A model generated the notes under the pieces. That model was not told the DNA's origin and did not search any database. It worked only from the letters and a program-made list of their open reading frames with translations. The translations under genes and the position numbers were made by a program. DNA of 64,000 nt from Pyrenophora tritici-repentis (taxonomy: Eukaryota > Ascomycota > Dothideomycetes > Pleosporales > Pleosporaceae). This document shows positions 37,018 through 47,209 of the stretch, piece after piece (position 1 is the stretch's first letter; each line of letters begins with the position of its first letter). The stretch lies in contig NC_089398.1 of assembly GCF_003171515.1 (NCBI RefSeq), forward strand, positions 868,001-932,000, in the 5' to 3' direction.

Positions 37018-38135
37018 ATGGCAGATTTGAGCAAGCTCCCAAAAGACTTCTATGTCACGTCTATGCAATTCACAAAGAATGCACATCAAGACGCTTACCC
37101 GGCATAGACCCGAGTCTTCCTGAGCATAGCTTGACCGGCAAAGTTGCTATTATAATAGGTGCCTCACGAGGAATCGGGGCTTTGGTACGTCCGAAGTCAA
37201 CAGCTCAGGTGTAACTACGGAACTCCGCACAGTCCGTGGGGAAGTACCAGTACTGTACCGGTTGTATATCAAGCTAACGAACTACTGCACAGGCCATGGT
37301 TCCAGCTTTTGTCAAAGCACATGTGAGAGGCGTCGTGCTCCTAGCGTCCAACGCCGATAAGCTCGCAGCAACAGAAGCATCGGTCAAGGAAGTTGACCCG
37401 AGTATCGAAACTCTCACATGCCCATTGGACATATCCGACACAGCATCCATCGACGCCGCTTTTCGCTGCATCCAAAGCAAGTTTGGCCATGCAGATATCC
37501 TAATAAACGCAGCCGGCGCCGCGACCGGAGACGGACCGAAGCTGCACGAAACAGACCCGGATGAATGGTGGCGCAATTTGTAAGTCCGCACCCGACAAGA
37601 TGACGCGCAGCAAGGGTTGTCGTTGGTTGGAGAAACAAAAACGCTCAACGTTGCTAGCCTATAGTAACATGTTTCCTATTAGGAGGTCAATGGCAAGGGA
37701 AACTATCTCCTCATTCGCTCCTTCTTACACTTACTGCCGAGTCCTGAGACGCGCGCTACTATTGTCAATGTCAGCTCCTGGCAGACCTTCTTCACAATAC
37801 CGCCGCTTGGTGCTTACTTTATGTCAAAGTTTATCGTCGATGCGCTGGCTACGTATGTCGCCGCAGAGTATACAAATGTTACCGCCGTTTCTATGCACCC
37901 CGGTCTAGTTGCTACGGATATGCTGCGTGAGCCTTTTCGCTCCCTGTTCAACAATGACAATCCGGAACTTGTCGGTGGCACTGCGGTGTGGCTGTGTCAA
38001 GAGAAGGCTAGGTTTCTGAGCGGTCGCTTTGTTGCTGCCAATTGGGATGTGGAGGATCTTTTGAAAAAGAAGGAGGAGATTGTGGAGAAGGATTTACTGA
38101 GGCTGACGTTGAAGGGAGAGTTTGGTATAAGTTGA
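37018..38135 (+). pseudogene. Short-chain dehydrogenase/reductase, frame broken twice
   Basis: The protein is a classical SDR (Rossmann fold, NAD(P)-dependent oxidoreductase). GASRGIGAL (cofactor loop), CPLDISD, NAAGAATG, then NVSSWQTF and YFMSK (catalytic Ser and YxxxK) are all present, followed by HPGLVATDM. The leader MADLSKLPKDFYVTSMQFTK runs into a stop at about 37104, while the SDR continues one frame over as IDPSLPEHSLTGKVAIIIG. No GT-AG intron repairs this. Intron 37185-37292 is normal. The next (37580-37682) has a good donor and acceptor, but the join WWRN-F/EVNGKG is off by one base. The gene therefore has two single-base lesions, or two assembly errors. It ends at 38135. It belongs to the decaying island between eIF4G and LSC2. 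Confidence 0.75.
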
Positions 38136-38352
38136 TTGGAATCTCAGGAAATGAGGTAATCTTTGCAGTGCTTTACGTCTACTACGTTCAAAAACACCTC
38201 TATAAATGTCATACTTCTTTTTGTGTGCCGACTATCAACGTCTTTTGTAGAATCCTTTAAGCTGGCGGAAGCTTATTTTTTTGTCGACTTTTTTTTGTAG
38301 TTCGTTTGAAAAAACTTCATTGCGGAGTACTAGAAAACATAAATGTCATACT

Positions 38353-39120
38353 TCAATTTAGAGATTGAGAAATACCACTTAGGTCCCCAACAACCATATC
38401 AAATCCATGATATTGCCCTTGCCAGCACTTCCTGGTTATTTCTCCAATGACCCGCAGAAAATCCGTGTCAGGAAAATCGCGTTTCACGTATCGGTCAAGA
38501 ATCTCGTCTTCGGTCAAGTCTGCGTAAGGAACATTGCCAGTCATAATCTCATATAAAACAGATCCAAACGCAAAAAGATCCCCTTGAACAGACAAGGCAG
38601 GTCCTGGATATTCGTGACTTGGTGTCACCGCGATGAGGAGTGGGGAACCGTTCAGAGAAGATCTAACGAAGTCAGCTAGCTTAGCATTCAACTTTTCGTT
38701 CAGAAACACATTGTAGCAAGTTAGATCCCCATGAACAACTCCAACGAGACGAACTATACTGAGTGCCTGCGCAATTTGGACGACCCATTGCAATCGTAAC
38801 TTGTCGTCGACCTTGTTCTGGCTGTTGAACGATCGTAGGTTGCCTTTCGGGGCGTATTCCAGTCGAATACCAGATCCAACGATTCCATAATAACGGAGTA
38901 TTCCTTGATGACCTCCTTGTTGAGTAAATCTTTCATAGATCTGCTGCTTTCTCAAGACGAGATCGGAATAATCCTCGTGAAGGAGGGTTTTGATAACCGA
39001 CTTGGATGGTCTATCGACGACGACAAGGCCAGTAGTTCCCCAAGCGACATTATCTTCCCGTCCGAACCCGATTTGATACTTGATCTCGTCCGACATGTGA
39101 ACAGCTTGCGACTTCAGCAA
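38353..39120 (-). CDS. Atypical protein kinase-like protein
   Basis: This is a single-exon kinase-fold protein of 255 aa (247 if the second ATG at 39096 is used). The nucleotide-binding loop is weak (GREDNVAWGTTGLV). VIKTLL supplies the likely VAIK lysine. The catalytic loop reads HGDLTCYNVFL in place of HRDLxxxN. The DFG position reads DFVR, so the metal-binding Asp is present but the Gly is lost. SVQGDLFAFGSVLYEIMTG matches helix F and the C-lobe. Similar HGDL kinase-like proteins are common and often multicopy in plant-associated dothideomycetes, from general knowledge. It may be a pseudokinase. No membrane segment or extra domain is seen. A MITE copy lies about 200 bp upstream. Confidence 0.75.
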   Translation of the reverse strand: MLKSQAVHMSDEIKYQIGFGREDNVAWGTTGLVVVDRPSKSVIKTLLHEDYSDLVLRKQQIYERFTQQGGHQGILRYYGIVGSGIRLEYAPKGNLRSFNSQNKVDDKLRLQWVVQIAQALSIVRLVGVVHGDLTCYNVFLNEKLNAKLADFVRSSLNGSPLLIAVTPSHEYPGPALSVQGDLFAFGSVLYEIMTGNVPYADLTEDEILDRYVKRDFPDTDFLRVIGEITRKCWQGQYHGFDMVVGDLSGISQSLN

Positions 39121-39316
39121 CGTTCAGATATCTGCAAATCCGTGCCAGAGTGAACGCCAATCGGGATGGGCACCTTCCGATCTCTCTTAGTCATTCCTGT
39201 CGGCTGCCTACGGGTAACGCTGTTCGGTTAGCGCCTCCTCGGCTCGTTTTAGACTAACGCCTACCGACTTCGCGCCTGCATTACTGGATCCATCCATCGC
39301 TCATCGTTCATCCCGC

Positions 39317-39399
39317 CACCTGGGTGTCATAAGCACTTAATAGGCATGGCCTGGGGGCTTTGTACACAAGTATGACAAGTATCTTATGACACCCAAGTG
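39317..39399 (+). mobile_element. MITE family A, copy 2 (83 bp, internally deleted)
   Basis: The ends are CACCTGGGTGTCATAAG at the left and its near complement at the right (CTTATGACACCCAAGTG), with only one or two mismatches. The right half (CTTTGTACACAAGTATGACA) matches the other family members. The left interior with the ACAGTGTG block is missing, so this is a shortened derivative. It lies upstream of the kinase-like gene. Confidence 0.75.
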
Positions 39400-39753
39400 T
39401 CGCTATCATTTGTTTGGCGCTGCACTGCGTGTTACGCTTCCGTCTTTCTATGCTTATAACTCTATGAATAGATCCTGCTCTCGCACTAATTCACTACTGG
39501 TGCTGAAAAGAAGACACCTCTCTCGGAGTAACATATCATGGGCTTTACAAGGTTGTAAACGCCTAACGCCTGTTTCTACTACAAGTTGTCCAAGTAGCCG
39601 ATGTGTTGTGCCGATTGTCTTTCCAGCCATTCTCGTGATAGAAAGGCGTACCAAAACTACCCTGCAAAGCTTTAATGAGTCTGAGTATGAGTCTTTGCCC
39701 GAGCATTATGACTTGTTGATCCCGGAAACTTCGAAATCACAGCATGGAAACAA

Positions 39754-39858
39754 CTAGGTGTCATAAAATACTTGACAGTGTGAGTAAGTAGGCGCCGCGT
39801 GCTTGGCGACTACAGTGGCCTTTTTACACTGGTATGTCAAGTATTACATGGCACCAGG
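39754..39858 (+). mobile_element. MITE family A, copy 3 (105 bp)
   Basis: The left terminal repeat includes GGTGTCATAAAATACTTGAC and the right end is TGTCAAGTATTACATGGCACC, the near complement. The interior contains GGCGACTACAGTGGCC as in copies 1 and 4. It has the same orientation as copy 2, which lies about 355 bp to the left. Confidence 0.8.
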
Positions 39859-41697
39859 GAAAGAGCCATGTAGAGGGCTTGCCTGTCTCTACTCCGACTG
39901 CGTATACGTTCGGTTTGTTTCGCACCCTTTGCTCTGCTTTTCAGCAAACTCCTAGGGTAGTTTAAAATCCTTGATCCTGGGAATTATGAATTACAGTTCC
40001 CGTTATTTCCACAATTGGAAATCGCTTGATTAAGCAAGCATGAATGTGCAGCGTTTTCCTGTGCTTTTACTACAACTGAAAAGCGTCCTGGGGCCCTTTG
40101 CAAAGAAAACCCGGGAAAAATCTCAGTGGCATGCGTGGATAGCCTGCTCAAAACAACAGCATCACATATACATGGCCTGTCTCGGCTGAGCACGGAAGCC
40201 TGCCGGACTTCTGAGACTAATTGTATGTCTCTACTCTGCATACTGTATATGAACACTCACTCCGTCTTTCTACCCACTTGAAAACCCACTAAAACTGATA
40301 ATAACTCTAAAATGCGTGGTGGTGGGACCTTTGAGCTTTTGCCTGCTCCTGTTTGATATTCTAAAAAAGGGATCCAACAGTAACATGTTTGGCTCTGTGG
40401 CACTCTGTAAAAGTTATGGGAGAGCGCATATGATTTGAAAAGTTGGCGAAACATATAGGCATGCTATCAGACCGATCGACCGAGTCTAGCAAATACTTGT
40501 CCTCATACACGGAAAGACAGGAACGTTGCTTATTTTTCTAGAAATAGCAGCTCTCTCTTACATGGAGAATCCAAATTACAAGTATCTTGCCATACTCTGC
40601 GGGACCCAGCCTTGGGTAGCCGTATAAATACCTCCTCTCTCCCTCTTCTTTCCTACTTCCTTTCACACAGCTCCCTTTCTTTGTTCCTAGATAGAACCGC
40701 CTCATGTGAATAGTGTTTGGTTTTTTTTCTATTTTTCTATAAGGGTACGAAGCACTGCTTGATGTTCCTCCCTGTAAACATTTATTCAAAATGCCCAGGA
40801 ACTGTTGTCATATCGGCCCTCCTGTTACCCAGAAACTACAGCATCTCCACACGCACCGAAGAGACTCAAAAACGACTTCTTTCTACACATCTCCCTAAGA
40901 ATATCTCAGCATCATTGGATGAAGCCACCGAAATAAAGGCGACAAGTATCACGTACATAACTTTTGCCCCCTTTCCTCCTGTTTCTCTCCTACGACCACT
41001 AAACTTATCACGTTTGACCTAAAAGAAGACGTACGTTTGAATGAGCTCATCCTCTTTCCCAAGACTTCCTCGATACTTTAAGAAAAAAAAGCGAAAGAGA
41101 AACCTCGTATGTCGCGTGTGACCTAGCATCCTGTGTCCCCCTGTAAATCCCAAGTACCTCCGACTCTAAACGACCAAAATCATCTTCTCTATACCCAAGA
41201 TGTCCCAACGCCTCTGTGAAAAAAAGGTCAAAAATGACGGCTTCGCTGCATATGTGACAGAGCTCGTATTAATAAGCCGATCCACCGGCCGTGGGCGCGG
41301 TGTCGTGAAGCTGTCATGGGTACATGAACGGCTTTAAACATGTTTTTCTCTCTTAAAAAGACACTGTAATTATCAAAAGAGAAAGGGTTCGTGTTTTTCT
41401 ACTCGTCTTCCAAACATAATGCACCAACTCGATGTTGCCGTGAGATCTAAGAGAGCCGCCACAGAGCCTTGTATTGCACAACTCATACTGTGCTATATAC
41501 CGGCATGGCACTCTACCATGCAGTGTCGTAATATCTATTTTGGAAACACGTGAGACCTTTGAGTAATACATCAAAACAATACCAGAGAAATTGAAGAATG
41601 ACTTGTACAGCACATCACACTCGTCTTGTTACTATTCTATAAACCTATTGGGCTCAAACGAGGTCAGCCAGCAACTGTGTTCCTGCCACACCGGTGC
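39859..41697. other. Gene-free region between the island and LSC2
   Basis: About 1.8 kb with no supported coding gene. It is AT-richer than the coding blocks and has several pyrimidine-rich and A-rich runs, such as those near 40640 and 41085. The LSC2 3' UTR must start at its right end. Confidence 0.5.
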
Positions 41698-43338
41698 TTA
41701 AATACCGAGAGTAAATTCGACACCGACATCAATATCGCGAGCCATCTTGACAACCTTGCTGAATTGGACAGACTTCTCAGCGGCGGCCTGTAGGTCATCA
41801 ATGGAGAAGATCTTGAGGCCTGAGTCGTTGAGCTGTACGGCAAGTTAGCAGACATAAAATTTCAGTTTCAATGCTGTGTGAATTGACTTACGAGCTTCTG
41901 AGCTGCCTCCATGTTGGTTCCCTGCAACCTGGCAATAACCGGGGTCTTGAGGTTCATCTCCTGGACAACCTGGATTAAACCCTTGGCGATAGCATCGCAG
42001 CGCACGATACCACCGAAGATGTTGACGAAGATGGCAGTGACCTTGGGGTCACTGGTGATGAGGTCAAACGCTTGCCTGATGGCCTCGGGTGTAGCACCGC
42101 CACCAACGTCCAAGAAGTTGGCGGGGGTACCACCGTTCAGCTTGATGATGTCCATGGTGGCCATGGCGAGACCGGCACCGTTGACGAGGCAGCCAATGTC
42201 ACCGTCGAGCTTGATAAAGTTGAGACCAACCTTGGCGGCCTTGACCTCCTCGGGGTCCTCTTGGGTCAAGTCCCTCCATGAGAAGACCTCCTTCTGGCGG
42301 AAGTCGGCGTTGTCGTCAAAGTTGAGCTTTGCATCCATAGCGAGAACCTGGTGGTCAGTGGTCTCCGAGAGGGGGTTGATCTCGATCTGAGTAGCATCCT
42401 TCTCCATGAAGACCTTGTACAGCTTCTGGATAGTGTCCTTGGCGTCTTCGATGCATTGCTCGGAGAAGCCGAGGTCGGTCGCAATGTTGCGCGCCATCTC
42501 GTCAGTAACGCCGGTGTGAATGTCAACGGGAGTGGTGATGATAGCCTCGGGGTGCTCCTTTGCAACTGTCTCAATGTCCATGCCACCTTGCGACGAGGCA
42601 ACGATGACGGGTCCTTGTGAAGCGCGGTCCATGAGGATGGCGAGGTAGAACTCTCGGCGCGCAAACTTGCGGTCCACGATGAAGACGGAGTTGCAGAGCC
42701 GGCCGGCGGCTCCAGTTTGCTTGGTGATGAGCTTGTGACCGATCATCTGTTCAGCGAGGATAGAGGCTTCGCGGGGACTGCATGCTGTGTTAGATGTTGG
42801 CTGAGGTGCCGTATGATCGCGAGCTAGCGTACGAGTAGACGACTCTGACACCGCCCTTAAAGCCGTTGTCAAATGTTCCCTTTCCACGACCTCCAGCAAG
42901 GACCTGGGCCTTGATGACAGCGTCCTCTCCGCCTATACACATTAGCCTAGAACTGTCTTTTCATTCCCGCTGGCGCATACCAATGTCCTTGGCAATCTTC
43001 TCTGCCTCGGCGCCGCTCTCAGCGACACCGCCCTTGGGTACGCCAATGCCATACTGAGGTTCGTATTAGATGTCTGCGTGGCCGAGAATGTTCAATATGC
43101 GGAGGGCCTTCGTACCGACTCGAGCAGGGCAGCGGACCTGTATTCGTGGATTGCGAGGCCTCTTCTTTGCTGAATGACAGAGCGCCTCAATGGGGTCTCC
43201 TGCGTTCAATTAGCATGTCCTGTCAATTGCGGGCAGAGTGCGTAAGAGGCTTCTGCAGCTTGCGGAGCATGTCGGTGCACTTACAGCAGCAGCGCGAACA
43301 GCGCGAGCCAGCGGCCGGGCGCGGGCAAAGTTGTACAT
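41698..43338 (-). CDS. LSC2: Succinyl-CoA ligase beta subunit, mitochondrial
   Basis: This TCA-cycle enzyme forms succinate and nucleoside triphosphate from succinyl-CoA. I read six exons (43338-43285, 43199-43116, 43053-42981, 42932-42833, 42777-41892, 41832-41698) that join to 443 aa. The first exon ([18 protein letters not shown]) has an Arg- and Ala-rich presequence typical of mitochondrial import. The ATP-grasp region begins [20 protein letters not shown], with [19 protein letters not shown] as the nucleotide loop. The ligase domain carries [28 protein letters not shown] and [11 protein letters not shown]. Every exon boundary restores the family sequence, so the model is firm. The gene is divergent from a DUF3245-like gene with 215 bp between start codons. 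Nucleotide specificity cannot be fixed by eye. Confidence 0.96.
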
Positions 43339-43553
43339 GATGTCTGAGTGGCAGACACACGTTTGGATGTATGTACGAGGTCGGGGGGTGGGTTGACTGG
43401 ATTGCACAGCTCCGTTGATGTTGCTGCTTCATAGGCCTGTTGCGGCCGTCTGCTAGCGTGCCGAGAATGAACCGGGTCCTCAAAAATATCGCGGCCGGGA
43501 ACGCTTCAGGAAGACCAACGAAGACTTGATCAACCTCAACTAATTGCGCAATC
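43339..43553. promoter_or_regulatory. Putative bidirectional promoter LSC2 / DUF3245-like gene
   Basis: The two divergent start codons are only 215 bp apart, so their promoters must overlap in this interval. This is inferred from layout. No clear TATA element is visible. Confidence 0.55.
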
Positions 43554-44319
43554 ATGTCAAAGAGAAATAATGATGGCGACGTCATCGCAAATCGCATAAG
43601 TCTGCTTGAAGCAAAAGGACAGAAGCTCCTGGCGTCGCTATATGGTTCGCGACCCGACTGGGACTCTGTGGGTAGTGCTGCCAAAACGCAAAATGACGAT
43701 GATGACCAAGATCTCAAACAAAATTACGCACACGACAGGTAAATGCGCATTATCCAGTGTCCAGACGAAATTCTGATCAATATTCAGAATCGGTCTTGGC
43801 GGTGTATTACCCAAAGACATTGAGGATGGCAGTTTCACCAAGAGAATACCAACATCAGACGACAAGCTACTGCAGCAGTTGATTGGCAAAAGGAAAGCAA
43901 AAGCTCACATTGCTGCGAAGCAAGAGGCAGCAAGATCGAAACCAGCCACCAAGGCCCAACAATATGCCAAGCAGAACGTCGCAAAGAAAGAAGAAAGTGA
44001 CGAAGAAGAGGGTCGGGCTGCAACTTTCAAATCAAAGAGGCAAAAGAAAAAAGAGAAACAGGCGCCGAGAAAGGTGGTTAGCGACGACGAAGACGAAGAG
44101 TCGAGAACGAAGCGACTAGCAGCCAATGCAAACAACGAAGATGAAACAAAAGAGAATGTAATCGCAGACACCCAGGTCGATGTTGAGCCAACCCAGGACG
44201 ACGACGAGGAGGCGGAAGTTGCACAGCCTGCCCCCCAAAGAACGAAGACTAAACCAAAAAGTTTTCTTGATGAGATCCTAGCAGAACGCTCAAAGAAAAA
44301 GGCCGACAAAGGGAAATAG
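43554..44319 (+). CDS. Charged nuclear-type protein, possibly DUF3245 family
   Basis: Two exons (43554-43738 and 43788-44319) join to 238 aa across a 49-bp intron. The N-terminus (NRISLLEAKGQKLLASLYGS) is followed by a conserved-looking block after the intron (RIGLGGVLPKDI, then LLQQLIGKRK). The rest is strongly charged, with Lys-rich tracts (KRQKKKEKQAPRK), acidic tracts (DDEDEES) and a terminal SFLDEILAERSKKKADKGK. The composition and the basic clusters suggest a nuclear or nucleolar protein, perhaps in ribosome biogenesis. Assignment to DUF3245 is tentative, from remembered layout only. The 3' end faces the thiolase gene across 206 bp, half of which is a MITE. Confidence 0.8.
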
Positions 44320-44367
44320 GATAGTCCATGAGGTCTATACAATCAGTCGTCATCATAGCGTCGTAAG

Positions 44368-44474
44368 CACCCGGGTGCTATAAAATACTTGACATACTAG
44401 TGTACAAAGGCCACTGTAGCCGCCAGAAACGACTATTAGGTGCTTACCCACACTGTTAAGTATTTTTTGACAGC
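44368..44474 (-). mobile_element. MITE family A, copy 4 (about 107 bp)
   Basis: This is the reverse-oriented member of the family. It starts CACCCGGGTGCTATAAAATA and contains GGCCACTGTAGCCGCCAG, the complement of the shared core. Its other end (CACTGTTAAGTATTTTTTGA) is more worn. It fills half of the 206-bp gap between the stop codons of two convergent genes, so it lies in or beside both 3' UTRs. Confidence 0.78.
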
Positions 44475-44525
44475 TACTACATTTTGATACCCCATGCAAG
44501 ACCAATTTACATTGCACTGCATCTT

Positions 44526-45821
44526 CTACTCGCGAATAATCAAACTAGCCATGCCCATCCCAGTACCAATGCATTTGCTCAGTACACCAACTTGCTCTCC
44601 ACTCCTGCCCATTTCACTCAACAGTGTCGCAAGCATCCTGCCACTTGTCGCTCCCAAAGGATGACCTAGAGCAATCGCACCTCCGTTAGGGTTGACCTTG
44701 TCCATCTTGCCCTCCAGACCCAATTTCCTGACGCAGTAGAGTGCTTGACTAGCAAACGCTTCATTAATTTCCCAGACATTTACATCTGAGGTCTGCAGAC
44801 CAGTGTAGTTCAAAAGCTTGGGGATGGCTAGAGCGGGTCCAACACCCATTTCATCAGGCGAACAACCCACGACTTGTGTACCGGCCCACTTTCCAATGAT
44901 TTGCTTTTCTAGACCAAGAGCTGTGGCGGTAGAACGGCGCATCATGAGCGCTGCACTCGCTCCGTCTGAGACCTGACTGCTGTTTCCTGCCGTGCTTGTG
45001 CCATCCGCCTTGAACGCTGGTTTCATGGCGGCAAGCTTCTCGATTGTGGTTCCTGGCCGAATGCCGTCATCCTTTGTAACAGTAACTTGTTTTTGACTCT
45101 CCGGAGTTTCCGGCTCTATCCAACGTGTCGTAACAGGTACGATCTCGTCGTCAAAGTTGCCGTTCTGTTGCGCCCGGGCAGCCCTTTGTTGCGATTGTGC
45201 GGCAAAGGCGTCCTGATCTGCGCGGTTAACGCCATAGCGCTGCGCAACGTTCTCCGATGTGATACCCATGCTCATGATGCACTCTCGCGCTTCCTTGACT
45301 GGGCTGTCTTTCATCTCAGGCCAGAGCTCTGTTGGTATAGCCCTGCTGCCGTAGTTGCGTGTCATGCTTTCCATGCCTCCTGCAATACCTATATCAATTT
45401 GCCCGACAGCTATCGAGTTTGCGATCGAAGTAATTGCGGAGAGACCGGATGCGCACGCGCGGTTTACAGTGCTGAATGATGTTGTCGTGGGAATACCGAC
45501 GTGGTTGGCAGCCATACGGCCAGCCTTCGAGCCACCGAGTTCAGCGAGGACTGTACCAATGCATACATCGTCTATCTTCGCAGGATCGAGATTCGGGAAT
45601 TTCGTTCTTGTGGCTTTAAGCACCTACAATGCCGTCAGTATTGAGAGCCATGTTTTGGGGTCCTAGAGTTGGCGTACTGCACCCAAAAGTTCATGATCAT
45701 ATGCATCGCGCAATCCACCTTTTTTTGCTCTCGTAACTGGTGTGCGCAATGCTGAAAGGAAAACCACGTCGTTGGGGCTTTTCTGCAAAATGTTCTTCAG
45801 ACCCTTCTGCACGAAAGCCAT
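44526..45821 (-). CDS. 3-ketoacyl-CoA thiolase (acetyl-CoA C-acyltransferase)
   Basis: This enzyme catalyses the last step of fatty-acid beta-oxidation, releasing acetyl-CoA from 3-ketoacyl-CoA. Two exons (45821-45678 and 45623-44526) join to 413 aa. The acyl-binding cysteine lies in NRACASGL. WEINEAFASQ and GGAIALGHPLGATSGR supply the thiolase signature and catalytic His, and the second Cys is in SKCIGTGMG. The N-terminus (MAFVQKGLKNILQKSPNDVV) resembles peroxisomal-type fungal thiolases. I do not see a perfect PTS2, and the C-terminus (SLIIRE) is not a PTS1. Location is therefore uncertain between peroxisome and mitochondrion. The start at 45821 is the first ATG of the frame. Confidence 0.93.
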
Positions 45822-46374
45822 GATGAGATGCTATGTGGCAGTGCAACTGTAGATAATAACAGAGGGTTCAAGGTAGCGGTAGGAGAAGAAAACAGAAAGG
45901 CAGACACTTTGGTCGACTAAGAAATGTTTGGCTATTGCCGCATGATGAAGCCATGGTTGTTGTTAGCTAAGCTCCGGACCCAAGGGAAGCATGGCATGGA
46001 GCTTCGGCAAGTGAGCGTGGGGCGGAGAAATGGCGGCAAAGCTCTCTTCCGCTCACGTGCTGCGGAAACCCGCATGCCTAGATAGGTGGAAAGGGCTCGG
46101 AAACGTGCAGCGGGTCACAACAAGCACCCGTAGACAGGCTAGAAAGTACAGAAAACAATGCTGATGTCGATTTCGAAATGTTCTAACCAAACCCATCAGC
46201 AGCTGAAGGCTAGATGCTACAGCATTGACATCATCTGCCATGCAAGCTGTCGCCCACAAGAATGCTCAATGTTCAAACCATCAACCGTATCAATAACCGT
46301 CGCCATCAGAAACATCTTGCTGTCTGAAGTTTCACCACTTTCAACGAATCGGACTTGAAGTGTGAACAAGCAGC
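45822..46374. other. Spacer between thiolase and NTF2
   Basis: This 550-bp stretch lies upstream of the thiolase start and downstream of the NTF2 stop. No gene is supported. It should hold the thiolase promoter and the NTF2 3' UTR. Confidence 0.5.
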
Positions 46375-47209
46375 CTATGCGGCGGGGTATACGAGACGGA
46401 AGACATCATTAAGAACATACCAGCTCCCCTCGGCGTTCTTGAGCTGGAAAGCCTGGGTGAAGCTCATTGGCTTGTCTTCGCCTCCGAGCTATGACTAGTT
46501 AGCTGAAGTTCGACCTGAGAATGCGGAAAGTACTTGCCAGAAGCGCACCGGTGACTAGAACGAGGATACCATCGTCGGCGGAAGGCTGTGCATCGACCGT
46601 GTCGGTGCGGTGCTGTATCTGCTGGAATGGCAAGTTCTTCCCACAAATCAGTTCTATGCTCTCTCTGTAGATACACTCATCGTTACCTGGAGCTTCTCTA
46701 CGATAGCGGCTGATCCCTGAGTTCCTTGCGCTTCAAAGGTGAGCATCGAGGTTTCCTTCTGTGACTGTTGTGAGCAGCTGCTGATCTATGCGCTCATGTA
46801 GGACCGCATACGTAGAGCTGGGCGAGACCGGCGCGGTTCTCATCGAAAGTCTTGTAGTAGAACTGGACGAACTGCTCTAGAGCTGCATCAGTCGCGGTAC
46901 GACCGGAGGAGCGCTCGTGGAAGAATACGTCGGCGCGACATGACTGTCTTCACGCTCCGTGCGGTGGGTGATACATACGGGCAATGGCGTTGAAGTCGGC
47001 TGCACGGAAGGTCAGTTCTGCGTATACTGCTTTCTGCAAGACACGATGCAAAACAGAAAAGTGCCAGATATTCAATAAGGAAAGAGCCGCAGAGCAAGTA
47101 GGAACCCGTTCCCACACACATAGGTTCAGGCACAACAAGCTTCCCAGCTTTCTACTCTGGGCGCATCCAAGGATGCTGGTGGCGGGGTAGAAGTAGCCAA
47201 CTTACACAT
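46375..47209 (-). CDS. NTF2: Nuclear transport factor 2 (NTF2)
   Basis: NTF2 imports Ran-GDP into the nucleus through FxFG nucleoporins. I read six exons: 47209-47206, 46999-46979, 46876-46812, 46758-46687, 46636-46538 and 46488-46375. They join to 124 aa, the normal size. Recognisable blocks are SDFNAIAQQFVQFYYKTFDE, NRAGLAQLY, LPFQQIQHRTDTVDAQPS, GILVLVTGALL and GSWYVLNDVFRLVYP. Two oddities are visible. The first coding exon is only four bases (ATG T) before a 206-bp intron. The last intron (46537-46489) has a GC donor (CTG/GCAAGT) rather than GT, and using the nearby GT would break the frame. All other introns are GT-AG and about 50-100 bp. Confidence 0.92.

Noticed and set aside
41201..41338. 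45-residue plus-strand open frame downstream of LSC2
   Set aside because: Short, with no homologue I recognise and no splice context; likely chance.
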